Assembly: GCA_047517285.1 (NCBI GenBank)
Contig: JAKZTE010000001.1
Location: 55,759 to 119,758, forward strand
Source: UBA57 sp963577725
Lineage (GTDB): Archaea; Thermoproteota; Nitrososphaeria; Nitrososphaerales; UBA57
Direction of reading: 5' to 3'
Length of the DNA stretch: 64,000 nucleotides
In this document: positions 18,666 to 27,862 of the stretch, in pieces
Numbering within the stretch: the first letter of the stretch is position 1
How the letters are laid out: each line of letters opens with the position of its first letter
The notes under the pieces: generated by a model
The model's database searches: none
Told to the model about the DNA's origin: nothing
Seen by the model: the letters and a program-made list of their open reading frames with translations, nothing else
Translations under genes and position numbers: made by a program

Positions 18666-19781
18666 CTATACTTCAATTAATTCTCGTGAAACTTTTGTTA
18701 ATATTTCAGGTCCATTCTTTCTTACAATAATATCGTCTTCTATTCTTACACCACCAATTTTTGGTAAATATACTCCGGGTTCTATTGTAAATGCCATTCC
18801 TTCTTCTAGAATCACTGGTGATTTTCTACTTATCGATGCACCATCATGAACATTCAGTCCAATACTATGACCTGTTGAATGAATAAATCTTCCATTATAT
18901 TTTGTAGAGTTGATGTAATCTTCCACTGCATTATGAACATCACTTGCCTTAACGCCTGATTTAACTTTCTTTAATCCTATTTCACTTGCATTCAGTACTG
19001 TTTCATACATGTCTCTAATCCTATTATCTATCCTACCAAAAAATACAGTTCTTGTTATATCGGAACAGTACCTGTTGTAACGTGCACCATAATCACAAAG
19101 CACCAGTTTATTCTTCTTTAATTTAAAATTCTGTGGTGCATAATGTGGTTCTGCTGTATGTTTGCCAAATGCTACAATGGTCTGAAACGATGGACCTGCT
19201 GCACCTTGTTTCTCTAAATCATGATTTATTATCGAAGACAACTGATTCTCAGTCATATTCTCTTTTAATGAATCCACAATTGTCTGAAATGTATTACTTG
19301 CGATTTTTGCACTTTTTCTTAATTCTCTTATTTCTATCTCATCTTTTATGCACCGAGCTTCTCCGATTGGCTTGCTCACATTCACTTCTTGTTTTATATT
19401 TTTCAAAAGCATTCGTATCCAACGATAATTTGCATAAGAAATCTCATTATAATTCATTCCTAAAGATTTTACTTTTGATAATTTCTTCTTTAAAAGTTCC
19501 TTGTATTCAAGTTCAGTTCCAAACGCATTAATTTCAATATGCGGTGTATTTAATGCACTTTGTTCCTCTAATTTGGAAGTTAATAGACATACCTTTCCTG
19601 TTGGATATGCAATTATTGAACATCCTTCAAATAATCCTGATCTGATTCCTGTTAAATAAAAAAATGTTGAATCTAGTTGCCCTTCTATGCCATTTTTAAT
19701 CAATATTGCATCAGGTTCAACTTTCAATGATTTTGTAAACGAGAAAATCTTTTTCACTCGCGCTTTGATGATATTGTTCAT
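18666..19781 (-). CDS. pepQ: M24 family Xaa-Pro aminopeptidase
   Basis: A metallopeptidase that removes residues ahead of proline. It has an N-terminal creatinase-like domain (about residues 1-125) and a C-terminal pita-bread domain holding all dinuclear metal ligands: two Asp in CDYGARYNRYCSDITR, His in HSTGHSIGLNVHDG, Glu in TIEPGVYLP and Glu in GVRIEDDI. ATG 19781 is preferred over TTG 19790. It follows the NatB-like permease by about 10 bp and may share its transcript. Confidence 0.88.
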   Translation of the reverse strand: MNNIIKARVKKIFSFTKSLKVEPDAILIKNGIEGQLDSTFFYLTGIRSGLFEGCSIIAYPTGKVCLLTSKLEEQSALNTPHIEINAFGTELEYKELLKKKLSKVKSLGMNYNEISYANYRWIRMLLKNIKQEVNVSKPIGEARCIKDEIEIRELRKSAKIASNTFQTIVDSLKENMTENQLSSIINHDLEKQGAAGPSFQTIVAFGKHTAEPHYAPQNFKLKKNKLVLCDYGARYNRYCSDITRTVFFGRIDNRIRDMYETVLNASEIGLKKVKSGVKASDVHNAVEDYINSTKYNGRFIHSTGHSIGLNVHDGASISRKSPVILEEGMAFTIEPGVYLPKIGGVRIEDDIIVRKNGPEILTKVSRELIEV

Positions 19782-19790
19782 ATTAATCAA

Positions 19791-20942
19791 CTAAGCTCTA
19801 AATAGCAAGCTTTCCTTATGGAAAATCCAGCTTGCTATGGATATTAATATTATAGAAATAACTAAAGTGGAAGTCACAGTTAATGCTAGATGCAGTATGT
19901 TTAAATTATTTACCAGTACTTCCTGAATAATTAAAGTTACATTTAGTATTGGAACCAAAAATGGAATTAATCCTATATCTTCTATCGATAATCCGTAAGA
20001 ACCAAAGGATAGAATTACAATAAGGAAAAGCATTGGCGTTAAGTAATTATTCGCTTCTTTGAAACTCTTTGCAAAACTTGCTATAGCCATTCCTAACGAA
20101 GCGATCATAATTGCCATCAATGATAGAATCACAGTGACAATAATTGAAGTCTGTAATGTTAGAAATATCTGCATCTGCTGGACGGATAATGTTGATAAAT
20201 AGCCTACTGAACCTGATAGACTTAGCATAATGAATGCTATTGAAACCAAAGTAGTAGAAAATACAGCTAAAAATTTCCCTGTAATTAAATCACGCCTACT
20301 GGTCGATGTCACTAAAAGAGCTTCTAATGTATGCCTCTCTTTTTCACCTACTGTTAGATCTATTGCTGCATTCATTCCGCCTGTAGCCACAATTATTGAT
20401 AATAACGGAGGTAAAATTAACGAAAGTAAATATCCTGATACTTCGTCTTTTGTGGCTACGTCCGAAGCATAAACTTGTATTGGACTTAATATTTGTGGAT
20501 CAATTTCTCTATTAACTAGCCTTTCATCTACTGTATTTTTGCTATACATACTAAGGAATTGCATAATCTTTGAATATGCTACGTTGGACGTTCTACTCGA
20601 TGCATCATAATATATTGTTATATTTACATTTTGTTCATTTAATATCCTATTATCAAAATCTCTGGGTATTTCTACTCCAGCTGCAACTGTTCCATTTCTA
20701 ATTGCTTCATCAATTGGTTTATCTATGACAACTACTCTCAACGATCTACTTCCATCAATTAACTTGGTAAATTCTTCTGACGACTCATAATTAATTATTG
20801 CAATATATTGTGTCTGTTCTACTATTTGTTGTTCTGTACTAGAAAATAATAATGGTATCCCAAAAGTCATTAATGGAATCAGTAAGATGGGAATAATAAC
20901 TGTTGCAAATAATGTTCGCCTATCTCTCAGTATGTCCTTCAT
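19791..20942 (-). CDS. ABC-2 exporter permease, NatB-like
   Basis: A 383-residue permease with one N-terminal helix, a large extracytoplasmic domain (about residues 35-170) and a C-terminal bundle of about five helices, the topology of NatB/YhaP permeases. It carries the family pattern GGMNAAIDLTVGEKERHTLEALL. Its ATPase (20978-21697) is upstream. NatAB of Bacillus exports sodium, but here the cargo is not determinable. Confidence 0.85.
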   Translation of the reverse strand: MKDILRDRRTLFATVIIPILLIPLMTFGIPLLFSSTEQQIVEQTQYIAIINYESSEEFTKLIDGSRSLRVVVIDKPIDEAIRNGTVAAGVEIPRDFDNRILNEQNVNITIYYDASSRTSNVAYSKIMQFLSMYSKNTVDERLVNREIDPQILSPIQVYASDVATKDEVSGYLLSLILPPLLSIIVATGGMNAAIDLTVGEKERHTLEALLVTSTSRRDLITGKFLAVFSTTLVSIAFIMLSLSGSVGYLSTLSVQQMQIFLTLQTSIIVTVILSLMAIMIASLGMAIASFAKSFKEANNYLTPMLFLIVILSFGSYGLSIEDIGLIPFLVPILNVTLIIQEVLVNNLNILHLALTVTSTLVISIILISIASWIFHKESLLFRA

Positions 20943-20977
20943 TTCTTTTTCATATACTGCTCTAATATGTTTTATAG

Positions 20978-21697
20978 CTAAGATCTCTCACCTTTTACTG
21001 CTGTAATGAATGCTTTTTCAAGCGAACCATGTTCTTTTCGAATATGTTCTATTGAATCAGTCATCAATATCTTTCCATCGTGTATGACTGCTATCTTGTC
21101 GCAAATTTCCTCAGTCTCATACATTGAATGCGATGAGTATAATATGGTTCTTCCATCATCTTTACATTGTTTCACAAAATCAAGTACTGCACGTGATGAT
21201 ATTACATCTAAACCAGACGTTGGCTCATCAAAAATAAAAACTGGCGGTTCATGAATTATTGCTCTTGCAATTGCAACTTTCTGTTTATTACCTCTAGATA
21301 ATTTTCCACATCGTCTGTTTGCATATTCTACAAGCGATAACTTCTCCAGCACTTCATCAATCTTATCATCAATTTTACTCTCGTCTATATCATTTAATAT
21401 TCCAAAATATTTTATTACTTCTCTAGCAGTTAATCTGTCATACAGTCCTACTTCCGTGGGCAAGAATCCAATATTTCTACGAACTTTTGATGAATCACTT
21501 TTTGAATTAAAACCATTAACAGTTATGTTGCCTTCCGATGGCTGAAATACTGTAGAAACCATTCTCTGTGTGGTAGTCTTTCCGGCTCCATTGAGTCCTA
21601 ATAACCCAAAAATCTCACCTTTCTCCACTTCAATATTAATATTATCTACTGCCTTGAATTTTCCAAACCATTTGGAAACATTTTGTATCGATATCAA
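20978..21697 (-). CDS. ABC exporter ATP-binding protein, NatA-like
   Basis: A 239-residue ATPase with Walker A GLNGAGKTTT (about residues 35-44), a signature region SRGNKQKVAIARA in which the usual LSGG reads LSRG, Walker B VFIFDEPTSGLD and H-loop SSHSMYETEE. It is short, with no C-terminal regulatory domain, as in NatA. It pairs with the permease 35 bp downstream. Confidence 0.9.
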   Translation of the reverse strand: MISIQNVSKWFGKFKAVDNINIEVEKGEIFGLLGLNGAGKTTTQRMVSTVFQPSEGNITVNGFNSKSDSSKVRRNIGFLPTEVGLYDRLTAREVIKYFGILNDIDESKIDDKIDEVLEKLSLVEYANRRCGKLSRGNKQKVAIARAIIHEPPVFIFDEPTSGLDVISSRAVLDFVKQCKDDGRTILYSSHSMYETEEICDKIAVIHDGKILMTDSIEHIRKEHGSLEKAFITAVKGERS

Positions 21698-21736
21698 TTA
21701 TCATTAAATAAGTATAGTTCTATAAAATAATTGGCA

Positions 21737-22831
21737 ATGATTGACAGAAGTATCCTACAAAAAACCGTAAAAAGCTACGATACTAATAATATATCTATTG
21801 CTGCCCTTGGTAGCCATTCTGCTCTCGACATCATGGATGGGGCTACTTCTGAAAATCTAAATACTATAGTAATTTGTCAAAAAGGCCGCGAGACAACATA
21901 TAAACACTTTCATCGAATTATTAATGATGTCATAACTTTACCTAAATTTTCCGATTTACTTACCGACGACGTACAAAAATCCTTAATCTCTAATAATTCT
22001 ATTTTAATTCCTCATCGTTCATTCACTACATACATTGATTATGATTCTATTGAAAATAACCTTCAAGTTCCTATCTTTGGTAATAGAGAAATGCTACGCA
22101 CTGAAGAAAGAAATGTTGAAAAAAACCAATATTATCTTCTTGAAAAAGCTAACATTAAATATCCTAAATTATTTAACAAACCTGAAGATATTGATCGCCT
22201 TGTAATCGTAAAGGTAATGGAATCAACACGTAAAATTGAACGTGCATTCTTTACAGCTTCTAGTTTTAAAGAATTCAATGAAAAAGCAGAAAAACGTATT
22301 GCTCAAGGTATAATAAATGCCGAGGATTTAGCTGATGCACGTATAGAAGAGTTTGTTTTAGGCACTTATTTTAATTTTAATTTCTTTTATTCAATACTTC
22401 ATGATCGTGTAGAATTTCTTGGCATAGATCGACGTCTACAGACCAATCTTAATGACTTCACTTCATTACCTGCCAAACAACAACTGGAGATTGATGTCGA
22501 ATTACAGAATATTGAAGTCGGACATATGCCTGCCACAATTCGTGAATCATTTCTTGAAAAAGTTTTTGAAATGGGTAATAAATTTGTCGACTCTACTAAA
22601 AAAGAATTTGATCCAGGTATGATTGGACCATTTGCATTACAAAGCGCAATTACAAAAGACTTTGAACTAGTTGTATTTGATGTTTCACCTCGTGTTCCTG
22701 GAAGTCCTGTTTTAATGATGAGCCCTTACACTCACTATTATTATGGCGAATCATTTGGCGCTGGTAAAAGAATCGCAATGGAAATATCTGAAGCAATAAA
22801 AGAAGAACGATTAGATGAGGTGGTTACCTGA
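21737..22831 (+). CDS. purP: PurP-type FAICAR synthetase paralogue 1
   Basis: An ATP-grasp enzyme of the archaeal PurP family, which makes FAICAR from AICAR, formate and ATP, replacing the folate-dependent bacterial step. The N-terminal helix and IAALGSHSALDIMDGA phosphate-binding loop (about residues 17-32) are complete. ATP-grasp features follow, including a D-P-G-M-I-G-P-F stretch and the YGESFGAGKRIAMEI tail. ATG 21737 is preferred over TTG 21731. A second paralogue follows directly. Archaea often carry two PurPs, and not all copies have proven activity. Confidence 0.85.
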   Translation: MIDRSILQKTVKSYDTNNISIAALGSHSALDIMDGATSENLNTIVICQKGRETTYKHFHRIINDVITLPKFSDLLTDDVQKSLISNNSILIPHRSFTTYIDYDSIENNLQVPIFGNREMLRTEERNVEKNQYYLLEKANIKYPKLFNKPEDIDRLVIVKVMESTRKIERAFFTASSFKEFNEKAEKRIAQGIINAEDLADARIEEFVLGTYFNFNFFYSILHDRVEFLGIDRRLQTNLNDFTSLPAKQQLEIDVELQNIEVGHMPATIRESFLEKVFEMGNKFVDSTKKEFDPGMIGPFALQSAITKDFELVVFDVSPRVPGSPVLMMSPYTHYYYGESFGAGKRIAMEISEAIKEERLDEVVT

Positions 22832-22845
22832 ATAGTATTGCTACT

Positions 22846-23853
22846 TTGGGTTCTCATTGTGCTTTACAAGTCCTCAAAGGCGCTAAAGAAGAGGGTTTTA
22901 ATACAGTCTTGGTTACTAAATCGTCTCGAGAAAAACTCTATAGACGATATGATTTTATTGACGAATATATTGTCGTAGAAGATTTCCAAGAAATTACGAA
23001 TGAGGATATCACAAATAAACTGACGGAACTGGATTCAATTTTAATTCCTCATGGCACTTTAATTTCTGAAGTAGGAATTGAAAAAATCGAAAAACTTAAT
23101 GTTCCAATCTTTGGAAACAGACATATCTTACGATGGGAAGCAGATCGAGATCTTAAAACTAAATTAATGGAAAAATCAGGTGTTTCTATTCCGAAAATAT
23201 TCAATTCTCCAGAAGAAATTGATTGCCTAACAATTTCTAAATTGTCCGGAGCTCGTGGAGGCTCTGGTTATTTTCTTGCTAAAAATTCAGAAGATTATTA
23301 TTCTAACGTGGATAAATTCAAAAAACAAGGTTTAATGACTGATGCAGACGAACTCCAAATACAAGAGTACATTGTAGGCGTTCCAGTATATTTGCAATAC
23401 TTTCAGTCTCCTCTCAAAAATGAATTGGAACTCTTTGGAATAGATAAACGATATGAAACTAATGTCGATAGTTTAGGACGGATTCCAAGTACTGACCAAA
23501 ATGAACTTAAAATATCTCCTACGTATATCGTAGTTGGTAACCTGCCTCTAGTTCTCAGAGAATCTCTCCTTGTCGAAGTATATGATATTGGGGACAACTT
23601 TGTAACAGCAAGTAAAGAGTTAGTTCCACCAGGTATGCCTGGACCATTTTGTATGGAGGGCGTTTATGATTCAAATGGAAAATTCATTGCATTTGAATTT
23701 TCTGCTCGTATAGTTGCTGGTACTAATATATTTACTACAGGTTCACCATATTCTTACTTGACTCATGGCGCAAATATGAGTATGGGTAGAAGAATTGCTT
23801 TAGAAATCAAAACTGGCATCGACAATAACACATTAGATGATTTACTTACATGA
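22846..23853 (+). CDS. purP: PurP-type FAICAR synthetase paralogue 2, N-terminus shortened
   Basis: A second PurP-family ATP-grasp protein, about 335 residues from TTG 22846, sharing GSHCALQVLKGAKEEGF, PPGMPGPFCMEG and the MGRRIALEI tail with its neighbour. Homology to paralogue 1 runs upstream of the TTG into N-S-I-A-T-L-G-S-H, but the frame is closed by a TGA at 22816-22818 and holds no ATG or GTG. Translation may therefore start at a rare codon (CTG 22828, which would overlap the TGA of the upstream gene, or ATT 22837). It lacks the ~15-residue N-terminal helix present in paralogue 1 and is probably translationally coupled to it. Confidence 0.8.
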   Translation: MGSHCALQVLKGAKEEGFNTVLVTKSSREKLYRRYDFIDEYIVVEDFQEITNEDITNKLTELDSILIPHGTLISEVGIEKIEKLNVPIFGNRHILRWEADRDLKTKLMEKSGVSIPKIFNSPEEIDCLTISKLSGARGGSGYFLAKNSEDYYSNVDKFKKQGLMTDADELQIQEYIVGVPVYLQYFQSPLKNELELFGIDKRYETNVDSLGRIPSTDQNELKISPTYIVVGNLPLVLRESLLVEVYDIGDNFVTASKELVPPGMPGPFCMEGVYDSNGKFIAFEFSARIVAGTNIFTTGSPYSYLTHGANMSMGRRIALEIKTGIDNNTLDDLLT

Positions 23854-24621
23854 TCATCTGAGTGTTTCTAAAGACTTGCTATCTGGCCTCAACAAGTTCA
23901 TTAATATCTCAAAATACTCGATTAATACGGATGCAAAGTTACCATCATCATTCAACTCAAACTTTGTTAGAAACTCCTCGTATTTCTCATATTTTTGTTT
24001 ATTTGCATATTTATAAAATGAAAGAAATTGTGTATTTTTACTAATCATTAACTTAGATAATTCTGACGATTCACTCAAAAAATTACGTCTCTTTAATGAA
24101 GCCAATGCAAACGCATTTCTTGCCAATAAAGAAGCATCTATCAGATTATTTCCTGTAGGCTCATCCGACATCCATGTCACAAAAAAATTCTGAACCAGCT
24201 TTCTCTCTCTCTCATTGTTCATTAACTGAAAAACAATATCATCTACAATCATGTTTTGAAGATGATTAAAACCTTCACTCAATGAACGCGCTTCTAAGTT
24301 GTTTAATCCTTCTTGCTCAACGACATGTGATATCACTTCATTAATAATTTCTGTTTGATGCGACGGTGAATTTATTTCTGTAAAATATATATGTGCTAAT
24401 TCATGAAGAATTAATCCATTTAACATATCCGAGTCTAATGCCCAATCTGCAATTACAATTGAACTATTATTGGAATCAATTTTTGCATAACCCATGAATT
24501 GTAATTCGGAATCAATTTCAATAGATACCTTATTGTGCAGTTCATAACCCGCATTCTTCATATTTTTAATCGCCAAATCAAGCGATTCTTCTAAAAACTT
24601 ATCCTGACTCGTCGATTTCAT
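23854..24621 (-). CDS. Putative zinc metallopeptidase, HExxH type
   Basis: A 255-residue soluble protein with a zincin-like motif HELAHIYF (about residues 73-80). Acidic residues further on (NEVISHVVEQEG) could give the third ligand. The rest is predominantly helical with no membrane segment. I do not recognise a well-characterised family; thaumarchaeal genomes contain uncharacterised HExxH proteins of this size. ATG 24621 is preferred over TTG 24630. It abuts the convergent PurP gene (stop codons adjacent). Confidence 0.6.
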   Translation of the reverse strand: MKSTSQDKFLEESLDLAIKNMKNAGYELHNKVSIEIDSELQFMGYAKIDSNNSSIVIADWALDSDMLNGLILHELAHIYFTEINSPSHQTEIINEVISHVVEQEGLNNLEARSLSEGFNHLQNMIVDDIVFQLMNNERERKLVQNFFVTWMSDEPTGNNLIDASLLARNAFALASLKRRNFLSESSELSKLMISKNTQFLSFYKYANKQKYEKYEEFLTKFELNDDGNFASVLIEYFEILMNLLRPDSKSLETLR

Positions 24622-24669
24622 TCTAATCAATAAATAATTGCTTTCTAATGGTTATAAATTTAAAGAAAA

Positions 24670-24771
24670 TGGACCGGAAGGGAATTGAACCCTCGACCTT
24701 ATGGGATAGTGATCTTTCCGCATGCGAAGCGGATAGTATATCTTTCGATTCTACCGCTGAACTACCGGCCC
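24670..24771 (-). tRNA. tRNA-Ala (CGC) with two introns flanking the anticodon stem
   Basis: Acceptor, D and T arms are identical to the tRNA-Ala(UGC) at 6212. The anticodon arm reads TCCGC-TTCGCAT-GCGGA, uninterrupted, with anticodon CGC. The gene is 102 nt against 72. About 13 extra nt lie between the D stem and the anticodon stem (near position 26), and about 17 extra nt lie between the anticodon stem and the variable loop (near 43/44). The two inserts contain a near-identical 14/15-nt segment (24704-24717 and 24731-24745). Neither insert is at the canonical 37/38 site. Confidence 0.8.
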
Positions 24772-24851
24772 TGACTTCTATATGAGATATTCACATAATT
24801 GTTTATCCAATAACTCAAAACTTAAAGAAGGCTAATATTAAGTTAATTAGA

Positions 24852-24926
24852 GCGGTCATCGTATAGTTTGGTTTAATACGTTAGCTTGCCAAGTTGATAA
24901 CTCGGGTTCAAATCCCGGTGACCGCA
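24852..24926 (+). tRNA. tRNA-Gly (GCC), no intron
   Basis: A 75-nt gene with acceptor GCGGTCA/TGACCGC, anticodon stem TTAGC/GTTGA with loop TTGCCAA, T stem TCGGG/CCCGG, loop TTCAAAT and discriminator A. It is the only one of the six tRNAs here without an insert. It is divergent from tRNA-Ala(CGC), 80 bp away. Confidence 0.92.
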
Positions 24927-24936
24927 TATAATAAAA

Positions 24937-26205
24937 TTATTTATCTAATTCCTTGATCAGTTCTTTCGCACGCAGAAACTTTACATCTTTCTCTTGAATC
25001 ATTATTTCTGTAACTTTTTCTATTAATTTACCTCTTGCACCTGCTGATATTGCTATATTCTTTGCATGAAGTTTCATATGACCTTCTTGAATTCCTTCAG
25101 ACACTAATGCACGAAGCGCAGCAAGATTCTGTGCAAGACCTATTGAAGCCATAATCTCGCTTAATTGAGCTGCAGTCTTCACTCTAAGAATTTTTAAACA
25201 AATCTTTGAACTTGGATGCACTGACGCTGTACCGCCTACTATTCCTACTGGAATTGGTATTTTTATAGTCCCAAATAAATTTCCCGACGAATCTTTTTCC
25301 CATGTTGTTAATGGAATATATCTTCCTAATATCGAAGCGTATGCATGAACTGATGATTCTATAGCTCTTGTATCTTGTCCAGTTGCAATCGCTATAGCAG
25401 TTATTCCATTCATTATTCCTTTATTGCTTGTTACAGCTCTGTATGCATCATTATGTGCAAATTCTGATGCATCTAATATTGATTCAACAACCTGTTCACC
25501 GCCTAGTGACTCTTTATCAAACGTTGCAGAAGCTTCAACAATCCTTCCAATAGCAAGATTTGAAACAATTTTTAATAGTGATTTTCCTCCCGATATTTCT
25601 TCCATTCTTGAAGATAATGATTCTGCTACTGTATTACAGGCATTAGCTCCCATTGCATCTTTACAGTCAATTAATATTTCCACAATTAACATCTTACCTC
25701 GTTTCGTATCTAGCTCTTTCAATTGTATGTCTTTTGCGCCTCCTCCCAACGACGATAATGTGGGAGTTTCTTCACAAGCTAGTTCTAGTAATATCGATTT
25801 ATTGTCTAAAATATTCTTTTTTGCTAATGAAATATCGTCTATGTTGATGAGTTGTATTTGTGCACGCATGATATTTCCCATACTCTTTGCCGAAAATCCA
25901 CCTCTTTCCCGTCCAAGACCTGCAGCATTACTACATGCAGCTATTACTGACGGTTCTTCTGTTGCTAAAGGAACTAAATATTCATTCTCATTAATGATAA
26001 AATTCGTGGCTATTCCTATGGGTATGGAAATTCCTCCTATTGCATTTTCGATCATGTTTGATGCATCATCAATGTCAATTCCAGACATTGACTCCATAAT
26101 CTTCAACTCTTCATCTGTTAAATCGGCAAATTCCTTCAATTTATTTAATCTTTCATGAGCATTTAATTTGTAAAAACCAGGAATTCTTGAGTTTTTTTCT
26201 GACAT
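24937..26205 (-). CDS. HMG-CoA reductase, class II
   Basis: Reduces HMG-CoA to mevalonate for isoprenoid membrane lipids. At 422 residues it follows the class II (bacterial, Pseudomonas mevalonii-type) sequence throughout: ENAIGGISIPIG, ATEEPSVIAACS (catalytic Glu near 83), SNKGIMNGITAIAIATGQD (Lys and Asp), LTTWEKDSSG, IGLAQNLAALRALVSEGIQ and GHMKLHAKNIA (catalytic His). Most archaea use class I enzymes, while class II occurs in Archaeoglobales and Thermoplasmatales, so this gene may trace to transfer from bacteria. It is monocistronic, directly downstream of tRNA-Gly on the opposite strand. Confidence 0.93.
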   Translation of the reverse strand: MSEKNSRIPGFYKLNAHERLNKLKEFADLTDEELKIMESMSGIDIDDASNMIENAIGGISIPIGIATNFIINENEYLVPLATEEPSVIAACSNAAGLGRERGGFSAKSMGNIMRAQIQLINIDDISLAKKNILDNKSILLELACEETPTLSSLGGGAKDIQLKELDTKRGKMLIVEILIDCKDAMGANACNTVAESLSSRMEEISGGKSLLKIVSNLAIGRIVEASATFDKESLGGEQVVESILDASEFAHNDAYRAVTSNKGIMNGITAIAIATGQDTRAIESSVHAYASILGRYIPLTTWEKDSSGNLFGTIKIPIPVGIVGGTASVHPSSKICLKILRVKTAAQLSEIMASIGLAQNLAALRALVSEGIQEGHMKLHAKNIAISAGARGKLIEKVTEIMIQEKDVKFLRAKELIKELDK

Positions 26206-26250
26206 GTATAGTAGATATAAACAATAGTCAGTAAAATGATTATCTATGAA

Positions 26251-26625
26251 TTACTTGACTGAATCGAAAGATTCTAACTCAAATCCGTATAAATTGTCTA
26301 GCGCTACTGAATAATTCTCAGTTAGGTATTCTTTAGCTTTATCACTTAATGACGCTTTATTGACCATAACTTTAAAATTAAATTCTGGAGCGTCTCCCGA
26401 TTTATTATGTTGTTCTTCTAAATTTTTTAACATTTTCTTCTCTCCAATTACTAGTGTTGCAATCCGTCTTCCATCAGGTAATTGTTCATAAAACTGTACA
26501 TCTATCTTCTTCTCTTTTTTATTAACTTCTAGTAAATACCCGGTAAGTTCTAGTGTATTGGATTTTTTCATTTTTACTGAAGAAATTTCTTCTGCTAACC
26601 ATTTCGGAAATTCTTGTTTACCCAC
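26251..26625 (-). CDS. Hypothetical protein next to pgk
   Basis: A 124-residue soluble protein starting at GTG, probably a small beta-rich domain (VKMKKSNTLELTGYLLEV, KKIDVQFYEQLPDGRRI) with a helical C-terminus. No motif recognised. It lies 9 bp downstream of pgk in the same direction, at the end of the pgk-prs-R15P isomerase gene run, and is probably co-transcribed. A role linked to that pathway is only a guess from position. Confidence 0.5.
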   Translation of the reverse strand: MGKQEFPKWLAEEISSVKMKKSNTLELTGYLLEVNKKEKKIDVQFYEQLPDGRRIATLVIGEKKMLKNLEEQHNKSGDAPEFNFKVMVNKASLSDKAKEYLTENYSVALDNLYGFELESFDSVK

Positions 26626-26634
26626 TTATCATCA

Positions 26635-27834
26635 TCACTTTGTATGTATGTTCGCAGAATTATTTAAAGCATTTAACAATGGTAATTCTTCACCAGTGAG
26701 ATACCTAATTAATGCACCTCCTGCTGTACTGACATGATAAATCTTGTCCTTCAAATCTAATTGTGAAAGTACTGCACTTAGATGACCTCCACTGGTTATC
26801 GTTCTCGCATTTGTATTTGATAATTTAGTAAGAATTTCCGTAGTTCCAAGCCTAAATTCAGAATTCTCAAACATCCCTAATGGCCCTGTTATGAAAATAT
26901 TTTCCGCATTATCAATCTGTTGAGAATATTTATTGATAGTTTTTTGCCCAATATCAAAAATCCGATCTGATAAATCTAGTTCTGATAAAGATTTTTCTAT
27001 TCTCTTTCCATCAACTTCTACTGCAACGTCATCTGCTAACATGAATTTTTCTGGATATTTCTCTAATAATAATTTTGCAGTATTGATTGATTCTTCATCA
27101 TCTATTGACGTCACTTCCAGAGGAACTTTTTTAGTTGCTGCCAAAAAAACATTTCCAATTAAACCACCTAATAACACTTTTTCTATTCTGCCTGCTTCAA
27201 TTAATTTTTGAATTGATTTTAACCTATCGGGAATTTTTGCACCACCTAAGATTGCAGTAAATTTTGTATTAGAATCTTCAACTATTCCTTTTAACGCATT
27301 GACTTCCCGTTCAACAATCTTACCTGCACACGTCGGTATTAGTTCTGCAAATCCTACTATGGATGGGTGTGATCTATGCGATGTTGAAAATGCATCTAAT
27401 ACACAATAATCTATATGTTCTGCTAATTTACTAACAAGATGCGATTTAACCGCATCTTTAGGTAACATTTCTGCATTTTCTTCTGCTGTAAATCTTAGAT
27501 TGTCTAATAATAATATATCTCCTGTCTTGAGATTCTTTATTGTATTTATTGCAGTAGGTCCAAAAACATCTGGAACAAAATTTATTTTTCTATTTAATAA
27601 CTTTGAAAGTGCAGGGGCATGCTGTTCCATTGAAACATAGTCTGATTTTCCTAGTCGACCCTGGTGAGACGCGACAATTAATTTCGAATCTTTTAGTGCA
27701 TCAATAGTTTCTGCAACTTCTAATAATCGTGAATCATCTAGTATCTTTAACGAGTCTGGATCAATAGGACTATTTATATCACATCGTAAGAAAACTGTCT
27801 TTCCCTTGATGTCTAAGTCTTGTATTGATAGCAT
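26635..27834 (-). CDS. pgk: Phosphoglycerate kinase
   Basis: Phosphorylates 3-phosphoglycerate to 1,3-bisphosphoglycerate (and reverse). The 399-residue protein shows FLRCDINSPID and a basic substrate patch with SHQGRLGKSD (N-domain), GGAKIPDRLKSIQKL and the nucleotide-site GPLGMFE and TSGGHLSAVL (C-domain). It is third in a run R15P isomerase - PRPP synthase - PGK on the minus strand with short gaps of 13 and 28 bp. Since RuBisCO makes 3-phosphoglycerate, this placement puts the consuming enzyme with those that make its precursor. Confidence 0.93.
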   Translation of the reverse strand: MLSIQDLDIKGKTVFLRCDINSPIDPDSLKILDDSRLLEVAETIDALKDSKLIVASHQGRLGKSDYVSMEQHAPALSKLLNRKINFVPDVFGPTAINTIKNLKTGDILLLDNLRFTAEENAEMLPKDAVKSHLVSKLAEHIDYCVLDAFSTSHRSHPSIVGFAELIPTCAGKIVEREVNALKGIVEDSNTKFTAILGGAKIPDRLKSIQKLIEAGRIEKVLLGGLIGNVFLAATKKVPLEVTSIDDEESINTAKLLLEKYPEKFMLADDVAVEVDGKRIEKSLSELDLSDRIFDIGQKTINKYSQQIDNAENIFITGPLGMFENSEFRLGTTEILTKLSNTNARTITSGGHLSAVLSQLDLKDKIYHVSTAGGALIRYLTGEELPLLNALNNSANIHTK

Positions 27835-27862
27835 GTTTAATCATACTCCCCGATTATAATTC

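Noticed and set aside
25424..26158. A 244-codon open frame antisense to the HMG-CoA reductase gene
   Set aside because: The composition is that of a mirrored Ile/Ser/Leu-rich shadow. The other strand encodes a complete, conserved enzyme, and no family features are seen.
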